From: Candidatus Woesearchaeota archaeon
GTDB taxonomy: Archaea; Nanobdellota; Nanobdellia; Woesearchaeales; GW2011-AR4
Assembly (NCBI GenBank): GCA_002688775.1
Contig: NZDH01000004.1
Coordinates: forward strand, 1 to 54,542
DNA length: 54,542 nt
Reading direction: 5' to 3'
Part shown: positions 24,469 to 32,029 of the stretch, one piece after another
How the letters are laid out: each line of letters begins with the position of its first letter
Position numbering within the stretch: position 1 is the first letter of the stretch
Program-made: the position numbers and the translations under genes
Notes under the pieces: model-generated
What the model was told of the DNA's origin: nothing
Seen by the model: the letters and a program-made list of their open reading frames with translations, nothing else
Databases searched by the model: none

Positions 24469-24675
24469 TTAAAATGCAGAATCTGATGGTGCCACAGCTT
24501 CTATTGGTGTGTCTTCGTAATCAGCATGCGGAGCAACTCCACAACCTCCACCTACAAATGGCTGTTGCTGTCCCTGCTGCTGGTTAAATGCCCCACCTGT
24601 AGTGTTAGGAGATGTGCAACCAAAAAGAAAAACACCAACCAATAAAACTACAACCATTAAAATTTTTACATTCAT
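24469..24675 (-). CDS. small lipoprotein with Gly-Cys motif
   Basis: A 68-residue lipoprotein. The signal peptide ends in lipobox FLFGC; the mature part is short and low-complexity (Gln/Gly-rich) with a single further cysteine in QPFVGGGCGVAPHADYEDTP. The VGGGC segment resembles the VGGC tail of the two neighbouring proteins, but lies internally here. A ribosome site (AGAGGTAAA) precedes the ATG, and the gene follows the 24694 gene by 18 nt in the same operon. Probably a surface-anchored thiol or metal carrier; inference. Confidence 0.78.
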   Translation of the reverse strand: MNVKILMVVVLLVGVFLFGCTSPNTTGGAFNQQQGQQQPFVGGGCGVAPHADYEDTPIEAVAPSDSAF

Positions 24676-24693
24676 TTTTACCTCTTTATTTTA

Positions 24694-24897
24694 TCAGCAT
24701 CCACCAACCATACTCGGTAGATCTTCTAAGTTTGATGGAAGACTAGCTCCACCACCAGAACTACTTGCTGGTGCACTACCAACACTAACCTTGCCTGTGC
24801 TTATGCTTGTCTTCAAACTGCTCAATTGGATTGCCTGAACTGCTGTCAGCATAACTAAAACAACGAGCACAATCACAATAATAACATTTCTGTTCAT
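24694..24897 (-). CDS. small anchored protein ending in DLPSMVGGC
   Basis: A 67-residue protein: one N-terminal membrane anchor (VIIVIVLVVLVMLTAVQAI), a Ser/Gly/Ala-rich linker, then the C-terminal tail SNLEDLPSMVGGC. The only cysteine is the last residue. The last nine residues (DLPSMVGGC) are identical to the tail of the unrelated 367-residue protein encoded upstream at 25170-26273. A strong ribosome site (GGAGGTAAG) and a TATA box (ATATTTATAAATTC on the minus strand) precede it, so it starts its own transcript. The tail behaves like a functional motif, for instance a flexible redox-active thiol or a recognition signal. Confidence 0.85.
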   Translation of the reverse strand: MNRNVIIVIVLVVLVMLTAVQAIQLSSLKTSISTGKVSVGSAPASSSGGGASLPSNLEDLPSMVGGC

Positions 24898-25169
24898 TTT
24901 TCTCTTACCTCCGTATAAGTTTTTAATATGAATTTATAAATATTTGGGTTTGATTTTTTATATTGAATTTTTTAATTTTTTATTATTGTATTTTTAGTTA
25001 TTGGAATTTTTTAGTAGTACATTAACGATTAACTAACTCCTACATTAACAATCATTTGTTCATTTATTTCTTCTGTATTGTATTTATTTTCTAATATCAA
25101 TAAAAATTAAATTTGTCAAAAATCACCCATCATTGGTGGAATTCCGTTGTTTAAAAAATAAAATAATTA

Positions 25170-26273
25170 TTAACATCCACCTACCATTGAAGGTAGATCG
25201 TCTAATGGTGTTACTTGCGCATGGGTTTGTTGTTGAGTGTTAGGAGCTTGCTGCAAGAATTGCTCTCTTATACCTATAGCTCCACCATGATTTAAAATTG
25301 TTGCTGGTTGCTGGCCTGTAAAAACTAAATAATCTTGTATCATGCCCTTGGGATACCAAAGTGCCTTCCATTTTGTCATCTCGCCTAATATTTCCTCGTC
25401 ACTGTATTCTGGATAATACTTTATGAAGAATTTTGCCATGCCCTGCCATGCATAACTATGTGCACAACCGCATCTGTTTATCGTTGTAACTCTGCTAGGA
25501 CCGCCACAGCAAAAATCGCATGTAAACACACTTGTAAGCTTATTCCATCTCTGCTCTTCTTCTGGAGTAAGCTGAACAGCATTGTCAGTACCAAACCTTC
25601 TTGAGCCTAGCAAAGAAGCCCAAACCTTTTGACTTGCTATTGGATCATCAAAACTAGCGCCTTGTATTTTTTCACTACCAGAACCCCCTAAGACATAAGA
25701 GGGTGTTCCAGTTGGAACTACACTTGTTATTGCATCCTGCGTTGGGTTGTTAGTATTTATTGGAGCTGGCGTGTCACTTATTGTGGGCCATTCCACAAGC
25801 TTTGTTGTTCTTCCATCAGGGTTTATCTGAGGTCCAATTACAGCTCCGCCTTTGCCAGAGCCTAATTTTAATGGGGAAGAGACAGACTTTACAAAACTGC
25901 TAACTGGCAAAGGAGATGTGCCACTCATCGAAGCATTTACTTGAGAAATCTGGAGCTGATTAAAAATAATTAATATTGCAATAATCCCAATAAAACCAAA
26001 GTTTATTTTTTCATGAAGGCTTAAAGGTATTTTTTCAGCTTTAACAGGATGCTCTACAACATGTCCTATATGATGTTTTTCCTTTTTCAAAAACAGCCAT
26101 GCAACTAATGCTATTAGCGCAAAAATTAACAAGAACGAAATAGAATTAAGGAAAATGCTGGATGAGAGCTTAGCAAACTGAAATTGGCTGAAAATAAGGA
26201 CAACACCAACTAAAATAATTAAAAAGATTATAACTTTCTCTAAAAATGTGTCTTCTTTAGCTTCGTGAGTCAT
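25170..26273 (-). CDS. two-span membrane protein with Cys-rich domain and DLPSMVGGC tail
   Basis: A 367-residue protein. Two or three hydrophobic segments occupy the first 115 residues, followed by a Ser/Thr/Pro/Gly-rich linker, then a compact Cys-rich domain: FTCDFCCGGPSRVTTINRCGCAHSYAWQGMAKFFIKYYPEYSDEEILGEMTKWKALWYP. The CxxCC plus CGC pattern followed by YSDEEI is reminiscent of PCYCGC-type proteins, but I am not certain of the family. A Gln-rich linker leads to the C-terminal LDDLPSMVGGC, identical over nine residues to the 24694 protein. A TATA box (ATATATAAAAATAT, minus strand) lies about 30 nt before the ATG. Confidence 0.83.
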   Translation of the reverse strand: MTHEAKEDTFLEKVIIFLIILVGVVLIFSQFQFAKLSSSIFLNSISFLLIFALIALVAWLFLKKEKHHIGHVVEHPVKAEKIPLSLHEKINFGFIGIIAILIIFNQLQISQVNASMSGTSPLPVSSFVKSVSSPLKLGSGKGGAVIGPQINPDGRTTKLVEWPTISDTPAPINTNNPTQDAITSVVPTGTPSYVLGGSGSEKIQGASFDDPIASQKVWASLLGSRRFGTDNAVQLTPEEEQRWNKLTSVFTCDFCCGGPSRVTTINRCGCAHSYAWQGMAKFFIKYYPEYSDEEILGEMTKWKALWYPKGMIQDYLVFTGQQPATILNHGGAIGIREQFLQQAPNTQQQTHAQVTPLDDLPSMVGGC

Positions 26274-26368
26274 TTTATTGTGGTTTTTCTATATTTTTAT
26301 ATATTTTACTTGAAATACAGTATAATTTAAAAACCTTATTTTAACAAAAAAAGGCTTAAAATGGTTTA

Positions 26369-27316
26369 TTATCGTTCATAGGCTGTTATTCTATGGTTTT
26401 TGACAAATTTGTAAAATATGTACCATAACAAGGCTAGGAGTACTATGCCCAGAACATTCCCTAGGGTAGTTGAAATTCCTAGGTTCAGCAACCACTCCTG
26501 ACCGAACCTTGCCAATACCATGGTTTCTGCTGGGTCTACTGCATTGAAGATGAATGTTCCACGAAACACAACAAAGAGAAGCCCAAAAAAGACAAAGAAA
26601 AGTGCAGATACTATGCTAGGGATTGAGGTAGTTATAGGCCCAAGAGACAAGGTATTTTTTCTTATCCATTCTACCCTGGAAACATGGAAGTAATCGTATA
26701 GCAAGGCAAGAGCCATCATAGGAAGAAATAAGCCTACAGTATACATAAACATCAATGCAGCTGCATTCAACGAGCTAAATGCATTGTTGCCAATAACCAA
26801 GATAGCTGCTGAGATGGGAAAAACACAAGGTGTATAACCAACAGCGAATAAAGCACCAAAGGTAAAGACTCCCCAGAGGTCATTTCCATCTTTGTTCGGC
26901 TTGAAGAATGGAATAGTTTTGTTAAGGAAAATAAAGACAGCCCATACTAAAAAGACGATGCCAACACCTAATGCTATCTCATAACGATGGACTCTCAAAA
27001 AGCTGCCTATGCCAAGGCCGCCCAATGCAAAGAGAGATGAAACAATTCCAACTCCTAATAGAAAAATACCGAATGTTTTGGTCAGGTTTTTTCGTTCTTT
27101 ACCTGCAACAGCAATGAAAGCAAGAGTTATGGAAAGTACACATGGGCTGAGCAAGGCAATGACACCTCCGATTAATGCAACTAAAAAATTCATAGCTGCA
27201 ACTTGCCTACCCTGCTCCTCCAACAGCTGGACTAAACCAGGAGGAAGGTCGAGCTGGGAAAAGACACTGGGCAGTAAAAGCAAGAATAAAAAAAATATAA
27301 GGATGTATTTTTTCAT
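26369..27316 (-). CDS. CcdA/DsbD-like membrane thiol-reductant transporter
   Basis: A 315-residue protein with an N-terminal signal-like segment (MKKYILIFFLFLLLLPSVFS) and about six further spans. The two cysteines that move electrons in CcdA/DsbD-beta proteins are in GGVIALLSPCVLSITLAFI (first half) and FAVGYTPCVFPISAAILVI (second half), giving the expected pseudo-twofold SPC/TPC pair. It should carry reducing equivalents from cytoplasmic thioredoxin to extracytoplasmic partners. It is last of a four-gene operon (28855 to 26369) that contains a second, diverged CcdA-like protein and an HMA-like protein. Confidence 0.88.
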   Translation of the reverse strand: MKKYILIFFLFLLLLPSVFSQLDLPPGLVQLLEEQGRQVAAMNFLVALIGGVIALLSPCVLSITLAFIAVAGKERKNLTKTFGIFLLGVGIVSSLFALGGLGIGSFLRVHRYEIALGVGIVFLVWAVFIFLNKTIPFFKPNKDGNDLWGVFTFGALFAVGYTPCVFPISAAILVIGNNAFSSLNAAALMFMYTVGLFLPMMALALLYDYFHVSRVEWIRKNTLSLGPITTSIPSIVSALFFVFFGLLFVVFRGTFIFNAVDPAETMVLARFGQEWLLNLGISTTLGNVLGIVLLALLWYIFYKFVKNHRITAYER

Positions 27317-27344
27317 TTTGGTTCACGCAGTTTAAGATTTCTAC

Positions 27345-27794
27345 TCAGAAGCATTTTGCATGTTCATTTTTGGTTATAGATGTATCATCTTCTTTCATTG
27401 CCATATAAACTCCTGTAGTGAAGAGTTCTGAATTGATTATATCATCTCCTGATAGCTTTCCGCTATCATAAACAACGCAGCTCTTTCCTTGCTGCACTTG
27501 GGCGTTAATTATTCCCTCTATGTTGACAAGACCATAAAAAACAGTATCTGAGCAGGATATGCATGACAGCCCATCTATCCTTAGTTGGAGATTATGAAAA
27601 TTCCCACTTTCGATTTCTGCTTGGGTTAATTCCCTGCCTTCTATTCTTGTTTGAGTGAGTTTTGCTATGGCTTCAAAGTTGCTTAACTTATTTGAAGAGT
27701 CATTAGATTTTCCAGTAACAGATTGAAAAACAACAACTACAGCAACAAATAATACGGCTGCTATAATTACGTAATGCAATGTTTTAAGTTTCAT
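27345..27794 (-). CDS. anchored heavy-metal-associated-like domain protein
   Basis: A 149-residue protein with an N-terminal anchor (TLHYVIIAAVLFVAVVVVF) and an extracytoplasmic domain resembling an HMA fold: LQLRIDGLSCISCSDTVFYGLVNIEGIINAQVQQGKSCVVYDSGKLSGDDII. The CxxC follows GLS as in GMxCxxC metal-binding loops, and the INAQVxxG...VVYDxG spacing fits the betaalphabeta repeat. Two further cysteines are near the middle and at the C-terminus (EHAKCF). Metal (copper-type) binding or thiol relay with the flanking CcdA-like proteins is likely. Its ATG overlaps the stop of the upstream small ORF. Confidence 0.82.
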   Translation of the reverse strand: MKLKTLHYVIIAAVLFVAVVVVFQSVTGKSNDSSNKLSNFEAIAKLTQTRIEGRELTQAEIESGNFHNLQLRIDGLSCISCSDTVFYGLVNIEGIINAQVQQGKSCVVYDSGKLSGDDIINSELFTTGVYMAMKEDDTSITKNEHAKCF

Positions 27795-27976
27795 TTGCCA
27801 TCTCTCATTTCTTTTGTGAAGTTCATATTTGTTTTGTCAAAAACCAACAGACAATTTTGTTCCAGTTCATCGAAAATTAAAAATTTTCGACTGTGATCAA
27901 AAATGTTTTGCATTTTTGACATTTGAGCATGATCGGAAATTTTTGCAATTTTAATAGATAATAAAATTTCCGACAT
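27791..27976 (-). CDS. small ORF, possibly truncated NifX/NifB-type domain
   Basis: A 61-residue frame (MSEILLSIKIAKISDHAQMSKMQNIFDHSRKFLIFDELEQN...). The core FDHSRKFLIFDE resembles the FGRAPYFLIVD segment of the dinitrogenase iron-molybdenum cofactor (NifX/NifB C-terminal) family, but at 61 residues it would be a shortened copy. It is placed as a real gene: six bases after the stop of the 27983 gene, with GAGGT upstream, and overlapping the next start by ATGA. A frameshifted, decayed relative of the same DNA lies at 29133-29254. It may be vestigial and kept for translational coupling. Confidence 0.5.
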   Translation of the reverse strand: MSEILLSIKIAKISDHAQMSKMQNIFDHSRKFLIFDELEQNCLLVFDKTNMNFTKEMRDGK

Positions 27977-27982
27977 TTTAGA

Positions 27983-28855
27983 TTACCTCATCATGCTCAT
28001 CCCTGACAAGTCCATACTTGGAAGAGAGATTATTGTATAGATGATATAAGCTGCAGTGGCAAGCATAACGATGCCAGCTACTTTTTTAAGCATTTCTGTG
28101 GAAGCCATGAATTTTTCTGTTAATATTTTTCTGGACCTGCTTATCAGCACAGTAGCAAGTATCATGCTTATCCCCAATGCCAAGGAGAAAATGACAAAAC
28201 TAGTGATGCTTGTCAGAAGATCTCCACCAACTAGTGGGTAGATAATCAAAGGAACCATCAACAGCAAGGCACACATGAAAGCTTCTATGCCATAAAAAAT
28301 GCCAAAGAAGAAAACACCCTTTTCATGGCTAGTGCTAAGGCTTTGCTTAGAAAGCTTCTTTGCATTGAGGAATGGAATATATTTTTTTACGTTTATTGAA
28401 AGATTAAAAAGCAATGTTACTCCCACTATTATCAATATGGCGGCAGATATCTCACGGTTATATGCCATTAACCACATACCAACAATCTGGCCAAAAATAA
28501 TGATCAATACTCCTAATACAAGGTAAAATGATACTAAGCCAAGTGCTGCAAAGCTTCCATAATACACTGCTTTCTTATTGCCCACTTCCTTGATGTTGAG
28601 ATAGTACGCAAGATATGCAGGCAAGATTCCTATGGCACAAGGAGCGAAGAATGAAACTACACCGGCAAATAGAGCAAAACCATAAAACACTAAAGGAGGC
28701 AAAAGGCCGATTCTTGTCACATTTGCAGCTGCATATCTAAGATAACCAAAGTAACCAAACCAAGCCAAAATAACAAAAGATAAAAAAATCCCCAACAAGA
28801 TAAAAAAGTAAATATTTCTATTTTTGTTTTTTTCCATCATCTTTAACATAAACAA
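27983..28855 (-). CDS. CcdA-like membrane protein, second copy
   Basis: A 290-residue polytopic protein with about seven spans. The first redox cysteine is in VVSFFAPCAIGILPAYLAYYLN, a classic CcdA signature; the second is in GIEAFMCALLLMVPLII. It differs clearly from the 26369 protein, so the cluster has two non-redundant CcdA-like proteins. The C-terminus (SLPSMDLSGMSMMR) is Met-rich and loosely echoes the LPSM part of the neighbouring LPSMVGGC tails. First gene of the operon; several ATGs near the start make the exact N-terminus uncertain. Confidence 0.87.
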   Translation of the reverse strand: MFMLKMMEKNKNRNIYFFILLGIFLSFVILAWFGYFGYLRYAAANVTRIGLLPPLVFYGFALFAGVVSFFAPCAIGILPAYLAYYLNIKEVGNKKAVYYGSFAALGLVSFYLVLGVLIIIFGQIVGMWLMAYNREISAAILIIVGVTLLFNLSINVKKYIPFLNAKKLSKQSLSTSHEKGVFFFGIFYGIEAFMCALLLMVPLIIYPLVGGDLLTSITSFVIFSLALGISMILATVLISRSRKILTEKFMASTEMLKKVAGIVMLATAAYIIYTIISLPSMDLSGMSMMR

Positions 28856-28862
28856 TAAAAAA

Positions 28863-29006
28863 CTAAACTAAGACAAAATTTTCACTTTTCATGATGTTTC
28901 CAAATACGTCAAATTTAAATGTTTTATTGCTGCGACATTTTGGGCAGCAGCAGTTCTTGTAGCTGCATTCAAATACCAGTTTGCATATCTTACATTTGTT
29001 TTTCAT
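28863..29006 (-). CDS. 47-residue Cys-rich zinc-ribbon-like protein
   Basis: Below the ORF-track cutoff. It reads MKNKCKICKLVFECSYKNCCCPKC... with seven cysteines in 20 residues (CKIC, C, CCCPKC), then a short C-terminal tail. A strong ribosome site (AAGGTGATG) is placed about 8 nt before the ATG, which argues for real translation. It ends eight bases before the CcdA-like start at 28855, so it leads that operon. A zinc or copper/iron-sulphur binding role is likely from composition. Confidence 0.72.
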   Translation of the reverse strand: MKNKCKICKLVFECSYKNCCCPKCRSNKTFKFDVFGNIMKSENFVLV

Positions 29007-29023
29007 TTATCATCACCTTTTTT

Positions 29024-29100
29024 TTATTTGACAACTATTTTACCTTTCATTCCACTATGGACTGAGTCGCAAAATACTGAGCAAAATGTTGTGAAATAAA
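29024..29100 (-). pseudogene. relic of a CuA/cupredoxin C-terminus
   Basis: The minus strand reads FYFTTFCSVFCDSVHSGMKGKIVVK and then a stop. CSVFCDSVHSGM is the CuA-type copper ligand loop (CxxxCxxxHxxM) of cytochrome oxidase subunit II and related cupredoxins. An in-frame TAA sits immediately upstream and there is no start codon, so only the last 25 codons of a once longer gene remain. Confidence 0.6.
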
Positions 29101-29132
29101 ATTATTTTTCTCATTCTACCCCCATAAATCAT

Positions 29133-29254
29133 GTTTTTGTCAAAAACCACAAGTGAAATATAGTGAAATGTTGCTTACGCAAATTTAATTCGTGGTTTTT
29201 GAGCATGCTCGGAAATTTTTACAATTTTCAATAGATAATAAAAATTTCCGACAT
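29133..29254 (-). pseudogene. decayed second copy of the 27.8-27.98 kb small ORF
   Basis: The right-hand 60 bases match 27916-27976 almost exactly (ATGTCGGAAATTTT...GAGCATG with two single-base insertions and two substitutions), and the left edge shares TTTTGTCAAAAACCA. The insertions put a stop at the ninth codon, so this copy is not translated beyond eight residues. It lies upstream of the CcdA-like operon that holds the intact copy. Confidence 0.6.
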
Positions 29255-29374
29255 ATATATAATTTAGCATGAAAATTGTGTTTTTTAAAGTTTTATTTTT
29301 TAATAAAATAGCCTAAATTGGTTTATTTGCGTTCATAAAGGTTTATTTGGACTTTTCGTATGGGTATATAGATT

Positions 29375-30181
29375 TCATAATGCTACAAGCCATCTTAAAA
29401 AAAATCCAACATAGTAAGCTATGAAAGCTGCTACACCCCCAATAAACACCGTCCCTAGTGCTGATTTCCACAAATCTTTTTTTGTGACATAACTTTTTAT
29501 CGTGCCGATGATGAATAAGGCAATTACTGTCATGATAATTGCTATTGTGAATGTGTTTTGTTTGAATAAAGGGACAAAGTATGAAATAACATAAGCCAGC
29601 AGTGGGATGACCCCTATTATTACAAATCCGAAATATGTGCTGCCTGCGGTAACCCATGGACTTTTTGAGCTTTCCACAAGCCCAAGCTCATCAGCCATCA
29701 TGGTGTCAACCCACACTTTCTTGTTTGATGTTATGATTTTAACAGCTCTGTCAAGATCTTTTCCCTTAAATCCTTTTTTTCTGAAGATTTCCCTTATTTC
29801 TTGTTTTTCACCTTCAGGCACTGTTTCAATTTCCCATTCTTCCCTTTCCCTTTCTTTTGCAATAAGATCACGGTTTGTTCTTTCACTTAAGAAATTACCA
29901 GCAGCCATTGAAAAACCATCTGCTATCAAATTAGCAAACCCAAGAATAATCACTATTACTGGAGACAGCACAGCTCCTGCAGCTCCTGCAACAACTGCAA
30001 AGGTAGTAATGGTTCCATCTATTGCGCCGTAAACGAATTCTCCCAGATATTGGCTCTTAGTGGCTATATGACCTTCTTCTTTAATATGTTTTTTAATTAG
30101 CTCCTTTTTATGAGCCAGTCTAGCTAAGTTTATATCTTTTTTATCAAAAGCTCTTTGAGCTTTCTTGATTCTCTTTGACAT
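29375..30181 (-). CDS. VIT1/CCC1-family iron/manganese transporter
   Basis: A 268-residue protein. After a charged N-terminal helix it has the family hallmark VYGAIDGTITTFAVVAGAAGAVLSPVIVIILGFANLIADGFSMAAGNFLSE in spans 1-2, a cytoplasmic Glu-rich metal-binding domain (EREREEWEIETVPEGEKQEIREIFRKKGF), and three C-terminal spans. Members export Fe2+ or Mn2+ from the cytoplasm. I use the ATG at 30181; the ORF track begins at a GTG five codons earlier that overlaps the tiny gene upstream, whose stop is one base before this ATG. Confidence 0.92.
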   Translation of the reverse strand: MSKRIKKAQRAFDKKDINLARLAHKKELIKKHIKEEGHIATKSQYLGEFVYGAIDGTITTFAVVAGAAGAVLSPVIVIILGFANLIADGFSMAAGNFLSERTNRDLIAKEREREEWEIETVPEGEKQEIREIFRKKGFKGKDLDRAVKIITSNKKVWVDTMMADELGLVESSKSPWVTAGSTYFGFVIIGVIPLLAYVISYFVPLFKQNTFTIAIIMTVIALFIIGTIKSYVTKKDLWKSALGTVFIGGVAAFIAYYVGFFLRWLVAL

Positions 30182-30182
30182 A

Positions 30183-30278
30183 TTAGCAGAATTCACAAAC
30201 GTTCGGTTTTTTCTTGCTTGATTTTTTTGTGCTTGATTTCTTTTTTGCTGACTTTTTTGCTTTCTTAGATTTTGCCAT
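30183..30278 (-). CDS. 31-residue Lys-rich protein ending in CEFC, coupled to the VIT gene
   Basis: Not in the ORF track. It reads MAKSKKAKKSAKKKSSTKKSSKKKPNVCEFC and stops one base before the VIT start. A good ribosome site (GAGGTG, about 8 nt upstream) and a TATA box (TTATATAA, about 55 nt upstream) precede it, so it is the first cistron of the transporter message. Composition is histone-tail-like for 25 residues, then a CxxC at the very C-terminus. It could be an iron-sensing leader peptide, a nucleic-acid-binding regulator, or a metal chaperone for the transporter. Confidence 0.7.
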   Translation of the reverse strand: MAKSKKAKKSAKKKSSTKKSSKKKPNVCEFC

Positions 30279-30342
30279 GGATTTCACCTCTTTTTCATAT
30301 ATGCTGAACCAGAACATGGATTATATAAAAGTTGCTATAGAT

Positions 30343-31017
30343 TCACCTTTTCTTGCAGATAAAAAAGCAGTGGTCTTTTTGAAAGGGGTCAAGCTCCCTG
30401 TAATCTATGATTGTCAAAGTTTTTTCCAGTTTTTCTCTTACTTCCTTGAAAATATGGGCTGGTTTTTTTGTCACGTCTATGCTTCTTGCCTTGACAGCCA
30501 ATATGGCATAACCTCCATGCTTCAGAAATAAATCTATGTTTTTCAGGAAAATATTGGTCTGGTCTTTTTGGGCAATATCCTGGTAAATGACGTCAACTTC
30601 AGATATTCTTTCCTGGATTTCTTTTATTTTATTTGCATCAGCCAAGATAGGAGCTATATTTTTTCTTTGGTAGCATAAGAAAATCAAGTCGCGCATTACT
30701 CTTGGAGCAAGGTCAACTGCAAAAATAAAGCCTTCATTGCCTAAAATATCCGAGACATGGGAAACTGTTGTTCCTGAAGCTGAGCCAAGATATAATACTA
30801 CGTCGTTTTTTCTAATGCAGATATTAAGGCTTCCTTTCAAAATAGATGCAGCAAGCTTGCTTTTGGAAGCATCCCATTCCCTGTATTCAGTATTGTTCTC
30901 TTTGACAAGCCTTTCACCATAGACATTTTTGGTCGGCACTAAATTACGAGTGTATAATCTCTTTTTTCTTCCTTCCTGCGATTCAAAAACCTCAAATATC
31001 TTGGATGGCTTGATCAT
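30343..31017 (-). CDS. flpA: fibrillarin-like rRNA/tRNA 2'-O-methyltransferase
   Basis: The methyltransferase of archaeal C/D box RNPs, which methylates ribose 2'-OH at guide-RNA-specified sites in rRNA and tRNA. The N-terminal beta domain includes VYTRNLVPTKNVYGERL-type sequence (here LYTRNLVPTKNVYGERL) and REWDASKSKLAASI. The SAM fold has VLYLGSASGTTVSHVSDI, FAVDLAPRVMRDL and VIYQDIAQKDQ, with DPFQKDHCFFICKK at the end. Complete at 224 residues; the start overlaps the nop5 stop by ATGA, the standard archaeal arrangement. Confidence 0.97.
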   Translation of the reverse strand: MIKPSKIFEVFESQEGRKKRLYTRNLVPTKNVYGERLVKENNTEYREWDASKSKLAASILKGSLNICIRKNDVVLYLGSASGTTVSHVSDILGNEGFIFAVDLAPRVMRDLIFLCYQRKNIAPILADANKIKEIQERISEVDVIYQDIAQKDQTNIFLKNIDLFLKHGGYAILAVKARSIDVTKKPAHIFKEVREKLEKTLTIIDYRELDPFQKDHCFFICKKR

Positions 31018-31961
31018 TTTGTGTTTTGCTTAAACTTTTCTTCTAATTCCTTTCTCAGCTTGTCTCCTATGAATTTTCCCTGGAAATAATCGATTTTTGA
31101 AGCTATAGATATCTTGTTTGCCAAAGCCCTTGCAATCACACCATGCATTCTTTCAGGAGAGCCAGCTATCAAAGTATGGGCTATTATTACTCCGTGTCTT
31201 GGCGGCCTTGCGCCTGTTTTCATGTGCCTGAAAAGCGCTTTTTCTGCTCCAAGAATCTGGATTGTTGAGGCAGGCATCTCGCTCAATCTCTTCAGGCTGC
31301 CTGCATGCTCTATGAGTTTTGCGCATACAAGGACATCGCAGACAGCTCTTGTGTTAGGACAGGATTCATCCATCAAAGCTGAGATGTAATCCAATTGGCT
31401 TTTCCTTAACTGGTATAAATCGTATAATTGATGCGTCAAACCTTTTAATGGCTCTAAATTTTCCTGCTCAAAATCAGCACCAATTGAATCAGACTCCTTA
31501 ATGTTTAATCTTTTCAGAAGATCCTTTTTTTCATTTTCAAGGATTTCCTCTACAAATTTTTCATGATTCCTTATTGATCTTGAAAACTCAGGATTGTACA
31601 GATCATACCATTCCCTCAACCTTTTTGCCAAAAGATTAGTTGTCTTGTCAAGCTCGTCAACTGACTTTATCGCTTGTATGATCAAAACATCGTCTTTTAC
31701 AGAAGCTTTTACATCAATTTTTGTCAATTGGAGGTTTTTATTATAGAAGCCGTTGAGGTATTGCTTATTTTTGAAATGGTTCAGTATATTCCTTAATTCT
31801 TCTTTTTCCGGTGTTTTCAGGTTTTTATGCTTGTTTTTTATTTTATCAGCAAATTTGTCTTTGCTGCTGTAATCTTCAGTATTTTTGAACAATAGCTTGT
31901 CAACTACATTAAATTTATCATCGAATACGAATATTCCAAGTATGTTTGAAAATATGTACAT
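31014..31961 (-). CDS. nop5: C/D box RNP core protein NOP5/NOP56
   Basis: Scaffold of the archaeal C/D box RNP: it binds fibrillarin through its N-terminal domain, dimerises through a coiled coil, and contacts L7Ae and guide RNA through the Nop domain. The Nop domain is clear (LSEMPASTIQILGAEKALFRHMKTGARPPRHGVI), preceded by CPNTRAVCDVLVCAKLIEHAGSL. At 315 residues it is on the short side; the long Lys-rich C-terminal tail of many archaeal NOP5 proteins is missing (ends EEKFKQNTK). Pairs with flpA. Confidence 0.96.
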   Translation of the reverse strand: MYIFSNILGIFVFDDKFNVVDKLLFKNTEDYSSKDKFADKIKNKHKNLKTPEKEELRNILNHFKNKQYLNGFYNKNLQLTKIDVKASVKDDVLIIQAIKSVDELDKTTNLLAKRLREWYDLYNPEFSRSIRNHEKFVEEILENEKKDLLKRLNIKESDSIGADFEQENLEPLKGLTHQLYDLYQLRKSQLDYISALMDESCPNTRAVCDVLVCAKLIEHAGSLKRLSEMPASTIQILGAEKALFRHMKTGARPPRHGVIIAHTLIAGSPERMHGVIARALANKISIASKIDYFQGKFIGDKLRKELEEKFKQNTK

Positions 31962-32029
31962 ATCGCAGAGAAGTGATTGCTGTTTTTTAAAGATGTCGAT
32001 ATGTCACTTTTAATTTCATAATTTATTAA

